This document shows positions 1 through 7,017 of a stretch of DNA of 7,297 nt, piece by piece. The position numbers were made by a program, and so were the translations under genes. The stretch comes from Flavobacteriales bacterium UBA7519 (GTDB lineage: Bacteria; Bacteroidota; Bacteroidia; Flavobacteriales; Weeksellaceae): assembly GCA_002476905.1 (NCBI GenBank), contig DLND01000053.1:12926-20222 (forward strand), written 5' to 3'. Each line of letters opens with the position of its first letter. Position 1 is the stretch's first letter. The notes under the pieces are model-generated. The model had not been told where the DNA came from, made no database searches, and saw only the letters and a list, made by a program, of their open reading frames with translations.

Positions 1-114
1 GCTTATGGTGGCGGTGTTTGGATTAATATGATGGATATAGTGTCAGTCAATGCATCCTATTTTCAATCTGTAGATGGTGGAAGAGTAATGCTGAGTCTGG
101 GCGGAACATTTTAA
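1..114 (+). CDS. C-terminal end of an outer-membrane beta-barrel protein (5' partial)
   Basis: Frame 1 is open from the window edge for 37 codons and stops at TAA 112-114. The peptide starts AYGGGVWINMMDIV and ends MLSLGGTF. It has alternating hydrophobic and small residues, an aromatic-containing strand (VNASYFQSVDGG), and a terminal phenylalanine after a short amphipathic strand. That is the usual last-strand signature recognised by the BAM machinery. The GGGVW...VNASY...LGGTF pattern resembles the end of Omp85/BamA-TamA-like (surface antigen D15) barrels of Bacteroidota, but other barrels end similarly, so the family is only a suggestion. The protein would sit in the outer membrane. It converges on the lipoprotein gene with only 11 bp between stop codons, and no terminator hairpin is visible in that gap. 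The rest of the gene lies outside the window. Confidence 0.6.
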   Translation, partial: AYGGGVWINMMDIVSVNASYFQSVDGGRVMLSLGGTF

Positions 115-125
115 AATGATTCTAT

Positions 126-986
126 TTATTTCAACTTCAATTGATAAAGATTTCCAGAAGATTTCTTACTACCTTCATCGGTCATCAAAATTGTATTTTC
201 ATCTTTGAAACACAAACCTTCTTTTTGTGTATGATGATTTAATTCAATTTTTTCGACTTTTCCGGATAGGAAATTGTTGCCTTTCCAATTGGTGAAAATC
301 CAAATTTTATCTGAGCTTAAAATCGCCACTTTATCTTTATTTGGGCTGATATCTGCACTTGTCACAGCACAATTATTGAATTGTTCACAAGTCACAAAAC
401 TTCCGATTTTCTTGGCGGGTAATTTCTGAGCTGAATTATTTTCAACTTCATATAAAACAGTTGTCCCGTCAAATTTCGAGCTTCTGTTTTTTGTGAAAAG
501 ATAAAATTTGTTGTCATGGATAAAGAAAGATTCTACATCAAAAATCCGGTCTTTTTTCTTTGGCGGAAATTCTGTTTGCTCGGGATAATAAAACTGAACT
601 ACAGATTCAGCTTTAGCTTCATCTTTATTAAGGTCAGCAGCGTTGATTTTATAAATGGCTAAGTTCTGTCTTTCGTTATCATTATTTCCAAAATCTCCGA
701 TATAGATATTGCCTTCATCATCAGAAGTCAAATCTTCCCAATCGTTATTTTCAACATTTGTGATGGTAATAGATTTGATTAATTCTCCTTTTTCATTGAA
801 GCCAAAAAGAATATTATGATTATGATTATCTTCAATCGTCCAAATCAAAGGCGAAGCTTTTGAGATTTCACAAGCCGAAGCTTCTTTCAATTTTTTTGGT
901 AGGTTTGCCAATGTTGAAAAATTTTCCTGAGTCTGGGAACACGAAATCCCGATCGTTAATAACGAAAAAAGCTGAATAATTTTCAT
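126..986 (-). CDS. Putative lipoprotein with SdiA-regulated/phytase-like beta-propeller motifs
   Basis: This 286-residue protein begins with a short lipoprotein signal peptide (MKIIQLFSLLTIGISC), with Cys16 as the likely lipidated residue. Gly at -3 departs from the strict lipobox but is tolerable in Bacteroidota. The mature protein has spaced acidic motifs: NNDWEDLT (80-87), GDFGNND (97-103), FDVESFF (149-155), VTSADIS (208-214), KEGLCF (255-260) and TDEGS (269-273). These resemble blades of the SdiA-regulated (YjiK-like) and phytase-like propeller families, where D-E/E-D motifs recur on successive blades. No enzymatic role can be assigned from this. Cys200 and Cys206 flank a short loop and could form a disulfide. 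The start at 986 is the only ATG that gives a signal peptide, and no Shine-Dalgarno is seen. It lies 82 bp downstream of queA beyond a terminator. No convincing promoter of its own is visible, so it may depend on read-through. The reading frame is secure; the family is tentative. Confidence 0.8.
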   Translation of the reverse strand: MKIIQLFSLLTIGISCSQTQENFSTLANLPKKLKEASACEISKASPLIWTIEDNHNHNILFGFNEKGELIKSITITNVENNDWEDLTSDDEGNIYIGDFGNNDNERQNLAIYKINAADLNKDEAKAESVVQFYYPEQTEFPPKKKDRIFDVESFFIHDNKFYLFTKNRSSKFDGTTVLYEVENNSAQKLPAKKIGSFVTCEQFNNCAVTSADISPNKDKVAILSSDKIWIFTNWKGNNFLSGKVEKIELNHHTQKEGLCFKDENTILMTDEGSKKSSGNLYQLKLK

Positions 987-1013
987 AAGATGAAAGTATT
1001 AAAAATATTTCAT

Positions 1014-1042
1014 AAAAAAAGCACAACATTCACTGCTGTGCT
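1014..1042 (-). terminator. Rho-independent terminator of queA
   Basis: Positions 1020-1028 pair with 1034-1042: AGCACA against TGTGCT, an A-C mismatch, then two more pairs closing a 5-base loop (TTCAC). Read on the minus strand, the hairpin is followed directly by a run of seven to eight T (complement of 1014-1020). It lies 27 bp past the queA stop and before the lipoprotein gene start, so it should end or attenuate queA transcripts. Confidence 0.8.
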
Positions 1043-1044
1043 CT

Positions 1045-1061
1045 AAAAAAAAAAAAAAAAA
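1045..1061. repeat. A17/T17 homopolymer between queA stop and its terminator hairpin
   Basis: Seventeen consecutive A on the + strand (T on the queA transcript strand) sit between the queA stop codon and the terminator hairpin. The transcript would thus carry a U tract on both sides of the stem. Homopolymers of this length are prone to slippage and to sequencing or assembly error, so the exact count should not be trusted. It is outside any coding frame. Confidence 0.9.
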
Positions 1062-1068
1062 CTTATAC

Positions 1069-2118
1069 TTAAAGGATCAGCATTGCGTCTCCGTAAGAAT
1101 AGAATTTATATTTTTCCTTCACAGCTTCTTCGTAAGCTCTCATGATGAAATCTTTATTGGCAAAAGCAGCAATCATCATAATAAGAGTAGACTTCGGCGT
1201 GTGGAAGTTGGTAATCATTGCATTCGCAACACCAAAATCGTGTGGCGGATAAATGAATTTGTTTGTCCAGCCTCTGTAAGCCGATATTTTTTTGTTAGAA
1301 GAAACAGATGTTTCCAAAGCTCTCATTGTAGTTGTTCCAACGGCGCAAACTCTGCGTCCTTCTTCTACAGCTCTGTTGATGATCTCAGCATTTTTCTCAT
1401 CAATGATTACTTCTTCAGATTCCATTTTATGCTTGGACAGATCTTCCACTTCGATTGGGTTGAAAGTTCCTAAACCAACGTGAAGTGTAATTTCTGCAAA
1501 ATCAATTCCTTTGATCTCCAATCTCTTCATCAAATGTTTTGAAAAGTGCAAACCAGCAGTGGGCGCTGCAACAGCACCTTCTACTTTTGCGTAGATTGTC
1601 TGGTATCTCTCTGCATCTTCTGGCTCTACCTCTCTTTTGATGTATTTTGGAAGTGGTGTTTCACCAAGTTCTGTCAGTTTTGCACGGAATTCTTCGTAAG
1701 AACCATCAAACAAGAATCTCAGCGTTCTTCCTCTGGATGTTGTATTATCAATGACTTCGGCTACCAAAGACTCATCTTCTGTAAAGAAAAGCTTATTCCC
1801 GATTCTGATTTTTCTCGCAGGATCTACCAGTACATCCCAAACGCGGGTTTCCGCATCTAGTTCTCTTAAAAGGAATACTTCTATTTTTGCTCCTGTTTTT
1901 TCCTTGTTGCCGTATAATCTTGCAGGAAAAACTTTTGTATTGTTAAAAATGAAAAGGTCTTTTTCATCAAAATAATCAATAACATCTTTAAATAAACGGT
2001 GCTCAATGGTTTCTGTTTTCCTGTCCAGAACCATTAATCTAGCTTCGTCACGGTTTTCTGATGGATGTTCTGCCAATAGTTCAGGTGGCAGATTGAAATT
2101 AAAATCAGATGTTTTCAT
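1069..2118 (-). CDS. queA: S-adenosylmethionine:tRNA ribosyltransferase-isomerase QueA
   Basis: QueA transfers and isomerises the ribosyl moiety of S-adenosylmethionine onto 7-aminomethyl-7-deazaguanine (preQ1) at the wobble position of GUN-anticodon tRNAs. The product is epoxyqueuosine, the penultimate queuosine intermediate; the enzyme is cytoplasmic. The 349-residue length is normal for the family. Recognisable blocks in order are the N-terminal [12 protein letters not shown] (8-19), [11 protein letters not shown] (58-68), ETPLPKYI (153-160), [12 protein letters not shown] (181-192), [10 protein letters not shown] (213-222), HKMESE (230-235), GTTTMRALE (261-269), NFHTPKSTL (304-312) and the terminal SYGDAM (341-346). 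All expected conserved blocks are present, so the gene looks intact. The ATG at 2118 starts exactly at the family N-terminus. Its promoter lies in the divergent region shared with the DUF349 gene, and a terminator follows. No other queuosine gene is in the window. Confidence 0.97.
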   Translation of the reverse strand: MKTSDFNFNLPPELLAEHPSENRDEARLMVLDRKTETIEHRLFKDVIDYFDEKDLFIFNNTKVFPARLYGNKEKTGAKIEVFLLRELDAETRVWDVLVDPARKIRIGNKLFFTEDESLVAEVIDNTTSRGRTLRFLFDGSYEEFRAKLTELGETPLPKYIKREVEPEDAERYQTIYAKVEGAVAAPTAGLHFSKHLMKRLEIKGIDFAEITLHVGLGTFNPIEVEDLSKHKMESEEVIIDEKNAEIINRAVEEGRRVCAVGTTTMRALETSVSSNKKISAYRGWTNKFIYPPHDFGVANAMITNFHTPKSTLIMMIAAFANKDFIMRAYEEAVKEKYKFYSYGDAMLIL

Positions 2119-2140
2119 AAAATTTACGGATTTTACTTTT

Positions 2141-2156
2141 TGCAGGATATCCTGCA
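2141..2156. promoter_or_regulatory. Perfect 16-bp palindrome in the queA leader
   Basis: TGCAGGATATCCTGCA is perfectly self-complementary. It lies 22 bp upstream of the queA ATG and about 20 bp downstream of the predicted queA -7 box, so it would be transcribed. As RNA it folds into a 6-bp stem with a 4-base loop; as DNA it could be a dimeric regulator's operator. Downstream on the queA strand the leader is A-rich, with an ATCC (complement of 2128-2131) that could instead pair with the GGAT of the hairpin. No T-run follows it on the queA strand, so it is not a terminator. The function is unknown. Confidence 0.5.
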
Positions 2157-2175
2157 GTTAAAAATTTTCGAAGTG

Positions 2176-2206
2176 CAAAGATACGACATCAGAAAGCGAT
2201 TGTCAA
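2176..2206 (-). promoter_or_regulatory. Predicted queA promoter (Bacteroidota -33/-7 type)
   Basis: On the minus strand, TATCTTTG (complement of 2176-2183) matches the Bacteroidota -7 consensus TAnnTTTG exactly. A TTG (complement of 2204-2206) lies 20 bp upstream, within the usual spacing for the -33 box. The predicted transcript would start near 2168-2171, giving a queA leader of about 50 nt that contains the 16-bp palindrome. Confidence 0.7.
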
Positions 2207-2354
2207 GCAAATATCAATATTTAGAAAAGATATCTGGAATGAGAATCAATTTGTGAATTTTTTTTAGAAATTATTTATCAGATTTGGTTTTTTCTATTAA
2301 AAACAATTAAATTAGTGCAATTAAAAGTTGTTTTGTCAATTAATTTGCTTTGTT

Positions 2355-4169
2355 ATGAGTATCGAAAACGAAAATCCTGAGAATGAAAATGCAAACCCGG
2401 AAACCAATTCTGCTGAAAATCAGCATGTAGAAGGAAAGACCGAAACATTGCATTCAGAGTCAGATTCAGAAACCGAAAAGCCTGAAACCGAAATTACAGA
2501 GGAAGATTTTTCTCACCTTTCGATCATTGAAACGTTAGATGAGATGGAAAAAATTGTTAATAAAGATGATACTTCATCATTTTCCAGACGATTCAGCAGT
2601 CTTCGGGATCACGCCAATCATAAAATTGCAGATGAAACGGAAGATAAAAAACACGATTATCTGGAACAGGGTAATCCTGAAGAACATTTCGAATTCCATC
2701 ATCCGGAATCTTCAAGACTTTCCGCTTTGGTGCATATATTTCGGGAAAAACAGGATAAATTCCACAAGCAGCAGGAAGCAGAACATCATCAAAATCTCGA
2801 AGAGCGTTTAGCTATTATCGAAAGGCTAAAGAATCTCTATACATCTTCCGAGCCTGGCGTTAATCTTTTCAAAGCGATCAGGGAAATCAAAGAAGCCTGG
2901 GGAAATGCAGGCCAGGTTGCCAAATCAGAATTTAAAAATCTCAACAATAATTATTTCCATCATCTCAAGATGTTTAACGAGATGTTGGATCTCAATAAAG
3001 AATACCTAGAGCAGGAGTTTGCTCATAATCTTGAAAAAAGACAGCATATCATCCAGAGAGCAAAGGAACTTCTGGATGAGAATGTGGTTCAGAAAGCACT
3101 CAATGAGCTGCAATATCTTCATAAACTTTGGAAGGAAGAAGCTGAACCTGTGGCAGAAGAATTTCGGGAAAAAACATGGGAAGAGTTCAAAGAGATTTCT
3201 AATAAAATCCACGAGAGAAAAGCTGAGCTAATTGCCGTGATGGAATCCGATCAGCAGGACAATCTAGATAAGAAAAACCGAATAATCGAAGAACTTAAAA
3301 AGCTTTCAAACCCGGAAAATATAAATCATACCTACTGGCAGGAAGCTATTAAAAAAGTTGAAGATCTAAGAGCTGATTTCCTTAAAATTGGCGCTGTTCC
3401 AAAAAAAATATCGAATCAAAACTGGACAGATTTTAAGCAGGCTTTGCGCGATTTTAACGCTGCGAAAAATGATTTCTATAAAAATCTAAAAGGTTCGCAG
3501 ATTCATAATTTGGAAGAAAAAATAAAACTTATAAAAACGGCGGAAGATAACATGAACTCCGAAGATTGGGAAATAGTGGTTCCACTATTCAAAAAACTTC
3601 AGGAAGACTGGAAAAAAATCGGACACGTTCCAAGAAGCCAGGCCAACAAAGTCTGGGATGATTTCCGAAATGCCTGCAATCATTTTTTCAAAAACTACAG
3701 AGATAAAAACAATGCTACAGGTGATAACTGGAAAGAAAACTATAAAAATAAAAAAGCACTTCTGGATCAACTGAAAGAACTGGTGCAGGAAGAGGGTTCT
3801 GTTGAAAAAATCGAGAATATAAAAAATGCCTGGAATGCTATTGGAAAAGTACCAAAGGATAAATTAGCGATTAATACAGAATTCAATAAAACACTGAGAG
3901 AAAAGTTGAAACTCAATAAAATTAATGAGTTCGATCTGAAAGAAGAAAATCTATCCGAAAGTCAGCTAACTGATAAAGCAAGAAAAATCAAAAATCAAAT
4001 TGCGGATCTGGAAGCCGAAGTGGTACAGCTGGAAAATAATCTCGCATTCTTCAGTTCACCATCACGAGATAATCCTTTACTGAAAGAAACTTACGAAAAG
4101 CTGGACGGCAAAAAAGAACAGGTAGAAAGCCTGAAACTATCTCTTCATAACATTATTGCCGGAGAATAA
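2355..4169 (+). CDS. DUF349 repeat protein of unknown function
   Basis: This 604-residue protein has no signal peptide or membrane segment, so it is probably cytoplasmic. The first ~55 residues are very rich in E, N, S and T and likely disordered, followed by a charged, His-rich helical stretch (about 84-150). Five DUF349 repeats follow, marked by a W/F near the repeat core: IKEAWGNAGQV (W182), LHKLWKEEAEPV (W259), LRADFLKIGAVP (F342), LQEDWKKIGHVP (W419) and IKNAWNAIGKVP (W493). Spacing is 74-83 residues. Most repeats also carry the downstream W/F-x-x-F helix, such as NQNWTDFKQAL and NKVWDDFRNA. Residues 538-604 form a likely coiled coil (IADLEAEVVQLENNL). DUF349 has no assigned biochemical role that I know of. 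I chose ATG 2355 because the frame only extends upstream to a TTG at 2328, adding nine unlikely residues (MFCQLICFV) before the acidic tail. The promoter is not clear; CAGATTTG (2279-2286) is a weak -7 candidate. A strong terminator follows. Confidence 0.9.
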   Translation: MSIENENPENENANPETNSAENQHVEGKTETLHSESDSETEKPETEITEEDFSHLSIIETLDEMEKIVNKDDTSSFSRRFSSLRDHANHKIADETEDKKHDYLEQGNPEEHFEFHHPESSRLSALVHIFREKQDKFHKQQEAEHHQNLEERLAIIERLKNLYTSSEPGVNLFKAIREIKEAWGNAGQVAKSEFKNLNNNYFHHLKMFNEMLDLNKEYLEQEFAHNLEKRQHIIQRAKELLDENVVQKALNELQYLHKLWKEEAEPVAEEFREKTWEEFKEISNKIHERKAELIAVMESDQQDNLDKKNRIIEELKKLSNPENINHTYWQEAIKKVEDLRADFLKIGAVPKKISNQNWTDFKQALRDFNAAKNDFYKNLKGSQIHNLEEKIKLIKTAEDNMNSEDWEIVVPLFKKLQEDWKKIGHVPRSQANKVWDDFRNACNHFFKNYRDKNNATGDNWKENYKNKKALLDQLKELVQEEGSVEKIENIKNAWNAIGKVPKDKLAINTEFNKTLREKLKLNKINEFDLKEENLSESQLTDKARKIKNQIADLEAEVVQLENNLAFFSSPSRDNPLLKETYEKLDGKKEQVESLKLSLHNIIAGE

Positions 4170-4181
4170 TTTTAACTATCT

Positions 4182-4208
4182 AAATCCCCTCTCAAAAAGG
4201 GGATTTTT
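4182..4208 (+). terminator. Rho-independent terminator of the DUF349 gene
   Basis: AAATCCCC (4182-4189) pairs perfectly with GGGGATTT (4199-4206) around a 9-base loop, followed by T (to 4208). It starts 13 bp after the TAA at 4167-4169. The stem separates this gene from the secreted nuclease gene 95 bp further on, implying separate transcription units. Confidence 0.88.
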
Positions 4209-4302
4209 CGTTTGTAAACAAATATTAATAGCTTATTATTTTAAAATAAATATTATCTGCTAAAAAAATGATACTTTTATCGTCCTTTTTTAAATTATAA
4301 AT

Positions 4303-6159
4303 ATGCTGAAAAAATACTTGTTGCTGGGTTTTATTTTGCCTGAATTGTTAATATCCCAGATCCCAACCGATTACTACTCTGGAACGGATGGTTTGTCCGG
4401 ATATCAGTTGAAGACCAAGCTACACAACATCATTTCTACAAAAACCTACAATTATCATTATGATGATCTGAAAACCTTGTATGGACAGACAGATATAGAT
4501 AAGTATTATGATTATGATGCTAGTAACAACACATATCTGCTAGATATCTATTCTAATAATCCTAGCGGAACAACGGCCTATCATTATACACTGAGTAATA
4601 TTATCAGCACTGCCAATGCAGAAGGTCTTGGATGGAATCGTGAGCATATGATGCCACAAAGTTCGTTCAATAGTGCATATCCTATGTATTCTGATTTGTT
4701 TTTTGTAATTCCTACTGATGCGAGAATCAATCAATTAAGAAGTAATTACCCTTATGGAAAGGCTGGTTCTACAGTTTATTATAATTTCTCAAACGGCTCG
4801 AAACAAGCTGCCAACGGAACGCCGAATGCAACTTATACAGGTAGGGTGTTTGAACCAATCGATGAGTTCAAAGGTGATATTGCAAGAAGTTTGTTGTATT
4901 ATGCAGTAAGATACGAAGGAAAATTAGGTGGTTTTAATTTCAGTACGAATGCAGATCCTACTAAGGATCAGAATCCTCTAGACGGTACAGAAGAGAAAGC
5001 TTACGAAAACTGGTATGTAGCAATGTTATTAAATTGGCACCAGTCAGATCCGGTTTCGCAAAGGGAAATTGACCGGAATAATGCTGTTTATAATCTTCAA
5101 AAAAATAGAAATCCTTTTATAGATCATCCGGAATGGGTAAATATGATCTGGGTGCAGACGCCAGATCCAGTTGCGCCCTCAGCGCCATCACAGTTACTTT
5201 TGGAAAGAAATTCCGCTTATTTTGTAAATCTCAAATGGCAAGCTAATTCTGAGGCCGATATTTTAGGATATAAAATCTATCGGGATGGTGTTTTGGTAGG
5301 GACTTCGAACACCAATTCATTTTCCGCAGATCACCTGTCGCCTTCTACAACCTATAATTTTCATGTCAAAGCTTATGATAACGCATATTTAGAAAGCCCG
5401 CAAAGTAATACTCTCAATGTAACCACTTTGGACAACAATATTTTTTCCAAAGATCTTCAAATCGTAAGATATCTTGAGGGTACTGGTAACAACAAAGCAT
5501 TTGAAATTGCTAATAAAACTGGTCATAAAGTTAGTCTGAATGGTTATAAATTATACATCCAGTATAAAGGTACTGCTTATTATTTTGGCGAGCCATTCGA
5601 GTTAGAAGGTGATATAGATAATAATCAAAGCTTCGTTGTAATAAATCCTAATGCCAATTTTAGTTGCTTTTCTACCTCTAATGCAAAATTTGTCACTGCA
5701 GCTCCTTCATTAACCTTTTCCGGAAGTCAGTACGTTGATTTATCTTACAAATCTGCAACTGTTGATGCAATTGGTATAAAAGGGCAGGATAATACCAATG
5801 CTAACAGATCACTGTACAGAAAATCAGAAATCACCAATCCAACAGCCACTTTCGATATCAATGAATGGACAAGTTATGCGTCAGATTATTGCCAAGGTTT
5901 AGGTGTTTTGGGAATTAATGATATCACGAATAGAAATTTAGATTTCAATATTTATCCAAATCCGGTTGTTAATCAGCTTAATGTTAATGGAGAAATCAGC
6001 AAAGCAAAATCGGCGAAGATTTATGACCTTTCTGGTAAATTGATAAAAGAAATCAATAATCCTTTTGTTAATCAAAAATCGATTGATGTTCAGTCTTTAC
6101 TCCCAAGTACTTACATTTTGAATATCGATGGAAAATCGGTGAAGTTTATTAAAAAGTAA
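4303..6159 (+). CDS. Secreted endonuclease I with fn3, lamin-tail-like and T9SS sorting domains
   Basis: The 618-residue product is probably an extracellular or cell-surface nuclease. An N-terminal signal peptide (about 1-19, cut before IPTDYY) is followed by an endonuclease I (EndA/Vvn-type, beta-beta-alpha metal) domain at about 22-285. It holds the catalytic NREHMMPQSSF (112-122, likely general base His115 next to Glu114) and the second motif DLFFVIPTDARINQLRSNYPYG (131-152), with Asn143 the likely metal ligand. The usual His in DLH is Phe133. The domain ends in the typical RNPFIDHPEWV (269-279). A fibronectin type III domain spans about 292-376. A lamin-tail-like domain (about 380-540) starts IVRYLEGTGNNKAFEI, with Cys455 and Cys530 a possible disulfide. 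A type A T9SS sorting domain (546-618) has FNIYPNPV and ends SVKFIKK; it is normally cleaved on export. Glu14 inside the signal's hydrophobic core is unusual. Likely roles are use of extracellular DNA or biofilm turnover (inference). The start is the only ATG giving this signal. Confidence 0.93.
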   Translation: MLKKYLLLGFILPELLISQIPTDYYSGTDGLSGYQLKTKLHNIISTKTYNYHYDDLKTLYGQTDIDKYYDYDASNNTYLLDIYSNNPSGTTAYHYTLSNIISTANAEGLGWNREHMMPQSSFNSAYPMYSDLFFVIPTDARINQLRSNYPYGKAGSTVYYNFSNGSKQAANGTPNATYTGRVFEPIDEFKGDIARSLLYYAVRYEGKLGGFNFSTNADPTKDQNPLDGTEEKAYENWYVAMLLNWHQSDPVSQREIDRNNAVYNLQKNRNPFIDHPEWVNMIWVQTPDPVAPSAPSQLLLERNSAYFVNLKWQANSEADILGYKIYRDGVLVGTSNTNSFSADHLSPSTTYNFHVKAYDNAYLESPQSNTLNVTTLDNNIFSKDLQIVRYLEGTGNNKAFEIANKTGHKVSLNGYKLYIQYKGTAYYFGEPFELEGDIDNNQSFVVINPNANFSCFSTSNAKFVTAAPSLTFSGSQYVDLSYKSATVDAIGIKGQDNTNANRSLYRKSEITNPTATFDINEWTSYASDYCQGLGVLGINDITNRNLDFNIYPNPVVNQLNVNGEISKAKSAKIYDLSGKLIKEINNPFVNQKSIDVQSLLPSTYILNIDGKSVKFIKK

Positions 6160-6179
6160 TTCATTTTAGAATAAATTAT

Positions 6180-6210
6180 AAAAGCATTTTAAATCCGAAA
6201 TGCTTTTTTT
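6180..6210. terminator. Shared bidirectional terminator between convergent genes
   Basis: AAAAGCATTT (6180-6189) pairs perfectly with AAATGCTTTT (6198-6207) around an 8-base loop, with T continuing to 6210 on the + strand. On the minus strand the stem is followed by TTTTATAATTTAT, a weaker U tract. The hairpin begins 20 bp after the nuclease stop and abuts the stop codon of the minus-strand glycosylase (6209-6211), so it likely serves both genes. Confidence 0.82.
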
Positions 6211-6907
6211 ATTTGTCAAGATTGTTAAGAGTAAGAATATATTTGTCAATATACAATTGCTTTTCTTTCGATTTGTATTGCTGAATGTATCTTGGATGTT
6301 CCAGTATTTTCAACTCATCAAACAACTTGGCTTCACGATTTAATTTCTGAATAAAATCCGCATTTTTCTTTCCCAAAACAAAAACTTTTGAAGTGTCGAT
6401 TCCTAAACTGATATGTTTTTTCAGAGAATCAATCATAAAATCTTTTACCATTTCGAAGAGCGTTTTATCATCATAATAATTTGCATTAATCCATTTGTTT
6501 TCTTTAGTTTTTCTAATGATTGCCAAAGGAAAAGGAGAGTTGATGTAAAAGTTTTGGTAGAAAAGTTCCGTACCTCCGAAAGCTTCAATCATATCATACA
6601 CAAACACCGACGAAATCTCGTGCGTATAAGCGGATTTCATTTCGATTCCACAAATATCTTTCAATCTTTTAGAGTCAGTAAAAGGAACTCCAGTTACACC
6701 AGCGCCGTTTCTGCTTGGATTGATTCCGATTATAAATTTCCGAATCTCAGAATCATTATAATATTTGTGGTAAAATTGTTGCATTACATCCAAAGTCTCA
6801 GGATTATCCAAGTAAGGATTCAAAACTCGGAATCCGTCTGGAAGTAACCCGGAATATTTTAGATTAAGATTAAAATCAATCACTTTTTCGCCAAAATTTT
6901 CTGTCAT
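6209..6907 (-). CDS. SMUG2-family uracil-DNA glycosylase
   Basis: The 232-residue protein matches the uracil-DNA glycosylase superfamily, SMUG2 branch (formerly DUF4918). These enzymes flip deaminated bases out of DNA and cleave the N-glycosidic bond to start base excision repair. The characterised Pedobacter heparinus member acts on uracil and on hypoxanthine/xanthine (from memory of the literature). Visible motifs are motif 1 FIIGINPSRNGAGVTGVPFTD (58-78), with Asn63 the expected catalytic-pocket residue, and motif 2 LEHPRYIQQYK (202-212), the HP(S/R) loop with His204. The central segment EISSVFVYDMIEAFGG (97-112) and SPFPLAI (124-130) fit the SMUG-like core. The residue after NP is Ser65, where SMUG proteins usually have Gly. 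Length and both motifs indicate an intact gene with no signal peptide. ATG 6907 is the first in-frame start and gives the family-like N-terminus. It converges on the nuclease gene and diverges from purC. Confidence 0.88.
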   Translation of the reverse strand: MTENFGEKVIDFNLNLKYSGLLPDGFRVLNPYLDNPETLDVMQQFYHKYYNDSEIRKFIIGINPSRNGAGVTGVPFTDSKRLKDICGIEMKSAYTHEISSVFVYDMIEAFGGTELFYQNFYINSPFPLAIIRKTKENKWINANYYDDKTLFEMVKDFMIDSLKKHISLGIDTSKVFVLGKKNADFIQKLNREAKLFDELKILEHPRYIQQYKSKEKQLYIDKYILTLNNLDK

Positions 6908-6935
6908 AAATTAGATTTAGCACCTTCTTTTTTAT

Positions 6936-6969
6936 CAAGATTAATACCTAACAAGTGTTTGTTAATCAA
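6936..6969 (-). promoter_or_regulatory. Weak candidate promoter for the SMUG2 gene
   Basis: On the minus strand TAATCTTG (complement of 6936-6943) matches TAnnTTTG at all but one fixed position. A TTG (complement of 6967-6969) lies 23 bp upstream, at the long end of allowed spacing. The position, 28 bp ahead of the ATG, is suitable. Between the two boxes lies the inverted repeat TAACAA-gtgt-TTGTTA (6949-6964), which could be an operator or chance in AT-rich DNA. Confidence 0.3.
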
Positions 6970-7017
6970 TAATTATTACTGAATTTATAATTTTATAAAA
7001 AAGAAATATAAAATTCG

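Noticed and set aside
1201..1975. Several + strand open frames opposite queA
   Set aside because: They are antisense shadows of a conserved gene, mutually overlapping, and Ser/Phe/Cys-rich without domain features.
2119..2160. Classic preQ1-I riboswitch in the queA leader
   Set aside because: The hairpin loop is only 4 bases (8 if the stem is shortened), and the conserved loop C and layout of known preQ1-I aptamers are absent. It is kept only as an open structural observation.
2328..2354. Extension of the DUF349 gene to a TTG start adding MFCQLICFV
   Set aside because: A TTG start with a hydrophobic nonapeptide before a strongly acidic cytoplasmic N-terminus is unlikely. ATG 2355 is a better start.
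3006..3770. Minus-strand open frames inside the DUF349 gene
   Set aside because: They are Phe/Ile-rich reverse complements of Lys/Glu-rich coiled-coil codons, as expected by composition alone.
4212..4260. AT-rich inverted repeats such as TTATTTTAAAATAA upstream of the nuclease gene
   Set aside because: Short palindromes of A and T are expected by chance in such AT-rich DNA, and nothing else marks them as a site.
4272..4279. TACTTTTA as the -7 box of the nuclease gene
   Set aside because: The final G of TAnnTTTG is missing and no TTG occurs at the -33 distance, so support is too weak to list as a promoter.
6413..6847. 144-codon + strand open frame opposite the SMUG2 gene
   Set aside because: It lies entirely antisense to a well-supported gene, has low-complexity F/I/S-rich content, no recognisable motif and no upstream signal.
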